DNA from: Mercenaria mercenaria
Lineage: Eukaryota; Mollusca; Bivalvia; Venerida; Veneridae
Reading direction: 5' to 3'
Assembly: GCF_021730395.1 (NCBI RefSeq)
Contig: NC_069361.1
Location: 72,177,001-72,241,000 of the forward strand
DNA: 64,000 bases
Shown piece by piece: positions 57,320-64,000 of this stretch; within the stretch, counting starts at the first letter, position 1, and each line of letters starts with the position of its first letter. The translations under genes were made by a program, and so were the position numbers. A model generated the notes under the pieces. It was not told where the DNA came from. It did no database searches and saw only the letters and a list, made by a program, of their open reading frames with translations.

Positions 57320-59640
57320 GGCACATAGTCAATACTTTGAAACAGGATATATTAAATTACAGTCAAACCAAATCAACAATAACAAATTTACCTTGACACA
57401 TTTTCGAAACTATAATTCTATTTAAACTAATTTTGTTCTGCGTCATGATGAAATCATTTATCTGATGAAGCCAAATTTGATATCAACTGAAGAAGACTGT
57501 ATTTTTTCATCGATGTATTTTCCAGATTTGCTGATTATATGGTATATTACTTTTAAAGTGTATAAGTAAAACTCGAAACGTCTACAAGCTTCAAATACAA
57601 TATACATTTAAAATAAATTAAGATTTTTATATTGCCAATAACATGTACTTATTGTAAGATGTCAATTTTGTATGTTCACATTTGTTACCAGCAGTGCATC
57701 CATTCACACTGATTTGCGGATTTTGTCAGACCGGATCACACTCGGCGTAAGATCCAGACCTAGCAAATTCCACTATAGCGGTATATAGCATTACATATCA
57801 AGGTGCTGTTATAATAACGTAGTATATGATTTCTGCCGCTGTTAAAAAGCATAAAAGACAATTGATAATCCTGTCACTATTATCCTTTTACATTTGAATA
57901 AGATTTAGCTGGTTAGGTCAGGAATCTCTTCGACACTGTCTAGGGCCCTCCTCAGTCCCTCGATAGCTATATGGTTTATTTTATCTGTGTACATGTATAC
58001 ATTTATATATAAATACAGCTGTGAGACTGTCGCATTTCTTGAACGTAGATTTCCTAATGAATACTTATCCTTTTAACCAGAAAGTGTTGTATGCTGCTAA
58101 AATAAGTATCCAAAGTTAAACTTATAGCTAATGAGCGTTGATTGTCATTCCGCGATGACAGCCCCGAATAAGTTTTCAGTTGTATAAATAAAAATTACGA
58201 AAGATGAGAATAAATTTTACAATGTAGACATTTCCGATTATAAACTCAAGCAGTATTAAACTGGCAACATCATGACAACCACAGAATGTGGCAATTTACG
58301 GAATAAATGTAGCTTTATTGATAAGGCTATCAAAATATGAAAAACAACAGACTACGCTCTTTGTTTATCATAATGATTATTCCTACAGTCGTAGGGATGT
58401 GAGTATATGTATAGATCACTGTTATTTATTCATACAAAAATGTTTATTAATATGCTAAAAGAACACTATACCTTTTGCAATTATCCCCCTTACTTGTACA
58501 ATTCTGTTAATCTTTCATTAAAATTTCATAAAGTTTTCTCAACGGAAAGCGTGGTTCTCCTGAATGCATCATTTTTCACCATGTCCCCGGCTGGCTGTCA
58601 TGAAATTTGCATTCAATCTACGATACACTGGACATCAAACAAATATAGTATGTCCAATTTAAAATCAGTGTTTTGTTAATAGTTTTAAAGTATTATATTT
58701 AAGGCACATTGTTAAGGACATATCAAATTACAGTGAACCCAAATCAACAATAAAATATTTATCTTGATACAGTTTCGAAACTATAATTATATTTAAACTA
58801 ATTTTTGTTCTGCGTCTATCTAATTAATCCGAATTGTCATCAACTGAAGAAGACTGTATTTTTTCATCACTGTATTTTCCAGATTTGCTGATTATATGGT
58901 ACGTTACTTATAAGTGTATAAGTAAAACTCGAAACGTCTACCAGCTTCAAATACAATATACATTTAAACTAAATTAAGATTTCAATATTGTCAGTAACAT
59001 ATAAGTATTGTAAGATGGCTAATTCTATTAGGACCAACTAGCTTAAACAAATGGTTTAAAACATCCTTGAGACCAAACTTGCCGGTCTGAAAATTAAAAT
59101 AATACACGTTATATATAAAGACAAAATGAAACAAGTTTAAAAAGTACGTTAGTAAAAGAAAATGAAAAATTGAAATAAACATACATGCAAATTTCTCAGC
59201 AATAACCATACTTATATCAATAAATATCCAGTTAGTGTGCATAATTAATGAGAAAATGCTATTTACAACAGTGAATTATCTGAAGTCAGAATATTGTTTT
59301 AAAAGTTTAAATATTTTTTCTGTAATGTCATGTATATACTTTTGGTATACCTACCTCTGTCTTGCGGAGATATTCTCCTCACACAGTATGTTCACATTTG
59401 TTACCTTGATCCACACTGATTTGCGGATTTTGTGAGACCGGATCACACTCGGCGTAAGCGCCTCGGGGGATCCAGGCCTGGCAAATTCCACTGGAGCGGA
59501 ATACAACATTACATATCAAGGTACTGTTATAATAGTGTAGACGATATTTGCCACTGTTAAAAAGCATACAAGACAATTGATCATCCTATCACTACCATTT
59601 TAGTGCTACTACGATTACATTTGAATAGGAAGAAATTGTA
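57320..59640. repeat. Internal tandem duplication in block 3
   Basis: The segment 53540-53617 plus 57320-57890 is repeated at 58610-59640. Shared words include 'gacatcaaacaaatata', 'gaagaagactgtattttttcatc', 'ccagatttgctgattatatggta', 'cactgatttgcggattttgt' and 'gaccggatcacactcggcgtaag'. The second sub-copy has about 360 extra bp at 59023-59385. The segment 57890-58600 between them matches block 2 (37770-38400). No exon recognised. Confidence 0.75.
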
Positions 59641-59787
59641 TTGAACATTATCGAAACATATTCATATCGTGTTCAGACTTGTTGCAACTATCTAGTTTGC
59701 ATACTCAGGCAGTGGTCATAGTCTTCTTGTTCTGTCGCAATTGAACATTGAAAATATGTAAATGTTTCATATAATACTTGTTTAATG

Positions 59788-61575
59788 TCAATTTCTTTCT
59801 TTCTTCAGCATATCCGCAAATTTTTCTGCGACTGCCATAACTGGGGCGTTCGTGTTTGCTGACGTCACAGATGGCAATACAGAGGCATCACAGACACGAA
59901 GATTCTTGATTCCTTGAACTCTGAGATCTAAATCTACAACTGCAGTTGGATCACCTTTTATGCCCATTTTACACGTGCTTGTTGAATGATAGAAATTATG
60001 CGCAATGTGATGTATCATGCATCTCCAGAAATCATCAGATCTAAACTGATGGTGAGAACAAAATGAAGCTTGATTGATGCTTATATCCGCACCAATGCTT
60101 TTCATTGCTTCTGTAGAAACTAGTTCCTCAAACAGTCGGATACCAGCTAAGAGGTCATCTTCATCTTGCTTGTCAGTCAGATGATTTGTATCCAATATCG
60201 GGCTATCAAATGGGTCGATACTCCGTAACCGTACGGTTCCTGTGCCTCTTGGATGCAATAAAGAAATCATTACAACAAATCCAGGTGTGTTTTTGTAAGG
60301 ATAAATAAGCTCTTTTGCAACTGATTCATTGTAATTAAACATACTACTATCACCAAAAGTACTGGGTACTAAAAACATCATAACATCTGGTCTCTCCTTT
60401 CCCATTTTTGACTTGTCTATGTGAAGAAACGCTACGGAGTCAGCTACAGAAGATAAAGGTCCAGTCCCAAACAATGTATACTCAACCAGAGTCCATAGTC
60501 CCTGTGCTTTTTCTTTGTCGAGATGGATAGATTGGTTAATCTTAACAGAAATGGCAATATTTATTTGATCATCAAATTTGTCTCCAACGGGTAAGTCTTG
60601 TATCAAAGGTATGTCTAAATCTTGAATGTGACTTTTAGGTCCTATGCCTGACAGCATTAATAACTGTGGTGAATTGAATGCACCAGCTGATACTATAACG
60701 TTCCTTCTAGCCTTTACAAATTGTTTTCTTTCTTGCTTGATGAAGTAAACACCTGTCGCGACCTTTTCTTCTATCTGTATTTTTGTAACAAAACTGTTGG
60801 TAGAAATGTCAAGATTTTGTCTTTTACCTGGTTTACCAAGGTACTCAAGTCCTGTACTACTACGCACTCCATTTCGGATAGTATTCTGTACACGACTAAA
60901 TCCTGTCTGACTTTTACCATTATAATCTGTCTCCATGTATCCCATTTCCTTTCCTGCATCTATAAAATATTTAGACAGTTTCGAAGAAGGTGATGCAGAT
61001 ACAGCAATTGGTCCACCTGTGCCATGATAATCTGATGTTTTCAGGTTGGGAATTTGAATATCCTCGGCCTTCTTAAAATAAGGAAGTAGGTCATTATAGC
61101 CCCAACCTTTACACCTATACTTCTTTTCCCATTCCCCAAAGTCAAACGGACTGCCTCTCGCGTATATACAAGCATTTATCGAACTTGACCCTCCGAGGAC
61201 TCTCCCTCTATTCAACAAAGATGTTTTGTCTTTCAGTCCAAGAAACATCCCCTTTTCTGTTTCGCTTTGATAGTGCCATGCTAAATTTGATTGTAGAAAT
61301 TGGAAAGTTAACACTGGTATATGAATATTCTGGTCATAATCAAAGTGTTCACCAGCTTCTAGAAGAAGAACGGTATAGTTTGCGTCCTCCGATAATCTTG
61401 CCGCGAGAATCGAACCAGCAGATCCTCCACCGACTATAACGTAATCATATTCGTTACTAATTTTATCCGAAACAATAGATTCGCCGACACTTGGTTTGTT
61501 CTTATTCCTGAAGAATACCGCATATCCTACAGCAAAAATAACTACAATTAGGGCAGTCAGCCTTATTAATTCCAT
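59788..61575 (-). CDS. GMC3: GMC-family FAD-dependent oxidoreductase, intact
   Basis: This 595-residue single-exon gene aligns with GMC1 end to end without gaps visible by eye. Order: hydrophobic leader 6-22; dinucleotide motif GGGSAG at 49-54 (GAGSAG in the sisters); E73 in LLEAG; signature 1 at about 124-148 (GRVLGGSSSINAC); signature 2 at 298-312; C-terminal H530 in FYHSTSTCKMG and N574 in SANTNAP as the expected catalytic pair. Residue 337, His in GMC1 and GMC2 (FDDH) and in the family's NLxDH motif, is Gln here (FDDQ). It shares many residues with GMC2 against GMC1, e.g. TDYNGKSQTGFSRVQNT. Its substrate is unknown; the leader suggests a secreted, luminal or membrane-anchored enzyme. The reading frame is undamaged. 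Confidence 0.96.
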   Translation of the reverse strand: MELIRLTALIVVIFAVGYAVFFRNKNKPSVGESIVSDKISNEYDYVIVGGGSAGSILAARLSEDANYTVLLLEAGEHFDYDQNIHIPVLTFQFLQSNLAWHYQSETEKGMFLGLKDKTSLLNRGRVLGGSSSINACIYARGSPFDFGEWEKKYRCKGWGYNDLLPYFKKAEDIQIPNLKTSDYHGTGGPIAVSASPSSKLSKYFIDAGKEMGYMETDYNGKSQTGFSRVQNTIRNGVRSSTGLEYLGKPGKRQNLDISTNSFVTKIQIEEKVATGVYFIKQERKQFVKARRNVIVSAGAFNSPQLLMLSGIGPKSHIQDLDIPLIQDLPVGDKFDDQINIAISVKINQSIHLDKEKAQGLWTLVEYTLFGTGPLSSVADSVAFLHIDKSKMGKERPDVMMFLVPSTFGDSSMFNYNESVAKELIYPYKNTPGFVVMISLLHPRGTGTVRLRSIDPFDSPILDTNHLTDKQDEDDLLAGIRLFEELVSTEAMKSIGADISINQASFCSHHQFRSDDFWRCMIHHIAHNFYHSTSTCKMGIKGDPTAVVDLDLRVQGIKNLRVCDASVLPSVTSANTNAPVMAVAEKFADMLKKERN

Positions 61576-61790
61576 TTTCTAAAATATGAATGTAAAAATG
61601 AATATTAACCTAAAGCAATTACGAAACGAAACACTATCAGTCGATCATTTAACAGCCACGAAATCTTATGAACGTAAATCTGTCTAATGTTTTGTATACT
61701 CTATCATGTATAAAGTTACGCATGCAAAATAATGCATTATTTGTTACATAATATCCTATTGATGTGCACTAGTACGGAACGCATGGTTAA
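61576..61790 (-). promoter_or_regulatory. Conserved upstream block of GMC3
   Basis: It aligns with 5195-5430 and 40626-40850 ('tgatcgactga', 'taattgctttagg', 'catgcgttccgta' on the gene strand). Immediately before the start it reads 'ttcatattttag-aaa-ATG', a plausible 3' splice site as in GMC1. Homology stops at a TTAA near 61788-61792. Confidence 0.5.
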
Positions 61791-62900
61791 GGATGTACGA
61801 GCGTTTTTTTTCAGGATATCCGCCACTTTGAAAAATGTTTTTCCGAGTATTGCTTTCTAACAAAAGTGTTGTCAAATATTAATGATAGATAATTAAAATA
61901 TCGCTGATAATGTACCATTTAACCAAATAGATTTAACTTTTTGCGAAAAATATTTTTTCACCTTTATTTTTGGCTTGTATTTGCCTGAAATTGACGTAAG
62001 ATTTACAATGGGGTAGGGGTAGGCAATTTCAATATCTATTAAAGTAGACCAGGTCTGGTTTTGAAATTTTCCTGACTGATACATATGATGATAAGCTATA
62101 ATCGAAATAAAAGTTTTCGAGATAGCACATCACATTATATTATCCAGAAAACATATATTAAAACAAAAAGAACAAAAAATATCAAAATTCACCAATTTTT
62201 AACAGTTTTTTCTTAATAAATCTCTTAGATGCATGGTGACCCCAACTTTTTTCTTTCCATTTTGAAGTATTTTTTGTGGGTCGTTAAAGCTGCAAAATAT
62301 TTTGAAAATCTTAACGTCAGAAGTTTTTTGTAGATCTAAATACGTTTTGTCCATTGAAAATAAAGTGGGTGGGGTAATTATGTCAATATGTAAAAATGAA
62401 AGAGAATTGTTAGTGATATTTATGCTTATATAATACTGGCATCACCTTAATCTGTAACAACTGAAATCCCTGTAACATTAAGTGGGATATTATATGTTTT
62501 ATACAGTACTACCATTTTTTTTAATTTTACAAAATTTCAGATATGCTTAAACAGTGGATGAAGAAAATGCCCTATGAAATTAAAACGAGTTCGGTGACTT
62601 ATGTTTTCCCTTCTCTTTTTTGTCTTGGAAACAAATGTTCTTCAAGCTCACAGAGTATGAAAAAATTCTTAAGTTAATACATTTCAATAGTATTATGCTT
62701 TTGTCCGTACAGATATGTGCATTTTATTTTTATTCTTTTTGTCTTAGCAAAGTTTATACTGTAACCGAATTTACTTTAAATATTTGTGACTAACTTTCTG
62801 TTGACTGGACAACTTATTTTAACGAGTAATAGTCCTCGTGACTGTTGAAATATGCTTTAATTCATCTCATTTCGAGTTACACTGTTTATGCAAAATGCAT
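61791..62900. other. AT-rich segment inserted between GMC3 and its minisatellite
   Basis: It begins at TTAAGGATGTACGAGCG just where homology to the other upstream blocks ends. It contains 'tggggtaggggtagg' (about 62010-62027) and 'catggtgaccccaa' (about 62232-62250), motifs also seen at the inner ends of the foldback repeats. I cannot find a convincing matching right end, so it may be a related, decayed element or unrelated spacer. No gene seen. Confidence 0.4.
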
Positions 62901-63059
62901 CTTTAATTCACAAAGAAATAAAAGAAGCACAACTGAATAATTGAAGCTGAAATATTTTTATTGATTTTATAGTTCGATATTAAAATTCTTTACACTCGAA
63001 GTTATTTTGATATTTATAAGCAGTTATTATATTTTACTTTTGTCTCATGCTACCAAAGA

Positions 63060-64000
63060 GATTTGGTAAAAGACCCTATTGAGCGCTGTCAAATGAAACG
63101 TAAGTCAATTGTTTTGTACAAGTGCAACTGTCGAATGAAACGTTCTCTGTATGTGCTTCGGCAACATTCGAAAAAAGAAATAAAACCGTACGTGCATCCT
63201 CTATTTGTGCAGCCGCGGCTGCTGACTGCTGGGGTAACGTGTGATCTTTGTTTACATGCAGTTTGCAGCTACCGATACCAACGTGTGTCCTCTGGTTTGT
63301 GTAACTTGGCATTTAGCTGTCGGGCAAAGCTTCCTCTAGTCTGTGCAGTTGCAGATGTCGGAACGAAAATACATCCTCTGGCCGGTGCAACTGCACCTGC
63401 AGCTGTCGAAAGAAGCGTGTGTCCTATTGTTGTTGCAGCTGCACATGAATTTTTCGAAAAGCTCGTGCGTCCTCTAGTATGTATAACTGAAGCTTTCAAA
63501 AGGAACAGCGGTCCTTTGTATTTACTGCGGTAGCTGTCGAAAGAATCGAGCGTCTTTTTGCTGGTACAGCTGCACCAGCAGCTGTCGAAAGAAAAGTGCG
63601 TCTCTAACTGGTGCAGCTCCACATGCATCTGCCCAAAGACACGTACATTCCCTGCTTTGAACATTTACAGCTGTCGAAAGGATCATGCGTCTTCTGGTTG
63701 GTGTAGCCTGGTCTGTGGCTGCCGAAATAAACATGCGCCGTCTATTTGTGCAGCGGCTGTGTGCTGTGTTAAACAAGCGACCTATGTTTGCCTGCCGCTG
63801 TCAAAGGTAACGTGTGCCCTCTGCTTTGTGTAACTTCACATTTAGCTGTCGGAAGAAACGTTTGCCCTCTGGTTAGTATAGCCGCACCTGCATCTGTCGA
63901 AAGAAACATGCATCCTCTGGTTTGTGCAGCTGTACCTGCCGAAATAAAAAGTCCGTCTTTCGTTTGTGCTACTGCAGCTGTCGAATGAAACGTGCGTCCT
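63060..64000. repeat. Minisatellite array 3 (42/48-bp CAGCTG unit), runs off the window
   Basis: Its left part is nearly the same as array 1 ('aaaagaccctattgagcgctgtc', 'tttgtacaagtgcaactgtcgaatgaa', 'cgttctctgtat'), including the approach sequence 62900-63060 against 8890-9050. It continues with degenerate units to the end of the window. Open frames on both strands are period artefacts. It starts about 1.5 kb upstream of GMC3. Confidence 0.88.

Larger units (their letters stand above)
48373..61790 (-). repeat. Duplication block 3 (GMC3 and flanks)
   Basis: It starts at 'ttttgaaatatcatcta' (48373), about 150 bp beyond the LINE 5' edge, and follows block 2 to about 53500. It then lacks the equivalent of roughly 36000-37750. 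It carries an internal tandem duplication (sub-copies 53540-57890 and 57890-59640), interrupted by the 3.7-kb foldback element. It ends about 215 bp upstream of the GMC3 ATG. Insertions at 52228-52445, about 52529-53018 and 53618-57315 have empty sites in block 2. Confidence 0.85.

Overview
The window reads as nuclear DNA of a marine bivalve mollusc, with a venerid-type clam as my best guess. It is AT-rich and gene-poor, and it is packed with the repeat types familiar from bivalve genomes: tRNA-headed SINEs, short elements flanked by TTAA, TA or TATA, 'paragraph' repeats with a hairpin head, and a CR1/L2-like LINE. Nothing suggests a bacterium, organelle or virus. Species assignment is inference.

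The only clear protein-coding genes are three copies of one gene for a GMC-type FAD oxidoreductase, all on the minus strand and all with the coding region in a single exon: GMC1 (3407-5194, intact, 595 aa), GMC2 (38842-40625, frameshifted, probable pseudogene) and GMC3 (59788-61575, intact, 595 aa). By eye GMC2 and GMC3 are closer to each other than to GMC1. Each sits in a duplicated block with related 3' flank, a conserved block of about 220 bp directly upstream of the ATG, and further upstream a degenerate 42/48-bp minisatellite (9050-9545, 40965-42340, 63060 to the window end).

Layout: 1-690 unique DNA with a GGTACT microsatellite; about 690-5430 duplication block 1 with GMC1; 5430-11750 repeats, a 0.4-kb palindrome, minisatellite 1 and a hairpin-headed element; 11750-31640 a gene-free stretch of SINEs, tandem repeats and several decayed copies of an older unit, with one possible GPCR relic near 26.5 kb; 31642-40850 block 2 with GMC2; 40965-42340 minisatellite 2; 42340-48370 mostly empty, with an element flanked by TTAA, a short coding-like segment at 45608-45748 and a 5'-truncated LINE; 48373-61790 block 3 with GMC3, expanded by several insertions; then an AT-rich segment and minisatellite 3.

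Because the blocks are paralogous, several insertions in one block have a visible empty site in another. This gives target duplications and relative ages: a SINE at 3085-3286, a hairpin-headed element at 34831-35747, a palindromic element at 52228-52445, a repeat at about 52529-53018, and a 3.7-kb element with inverted repeats of about 532 bp at 53618-57315 inserted in TTAA. I see no operon, CRISPR array, rRNA or convincing functional tRNA gene. The most notable features are the GMC array with its associated minisatellites and the foldback element whose insertion can be dated.
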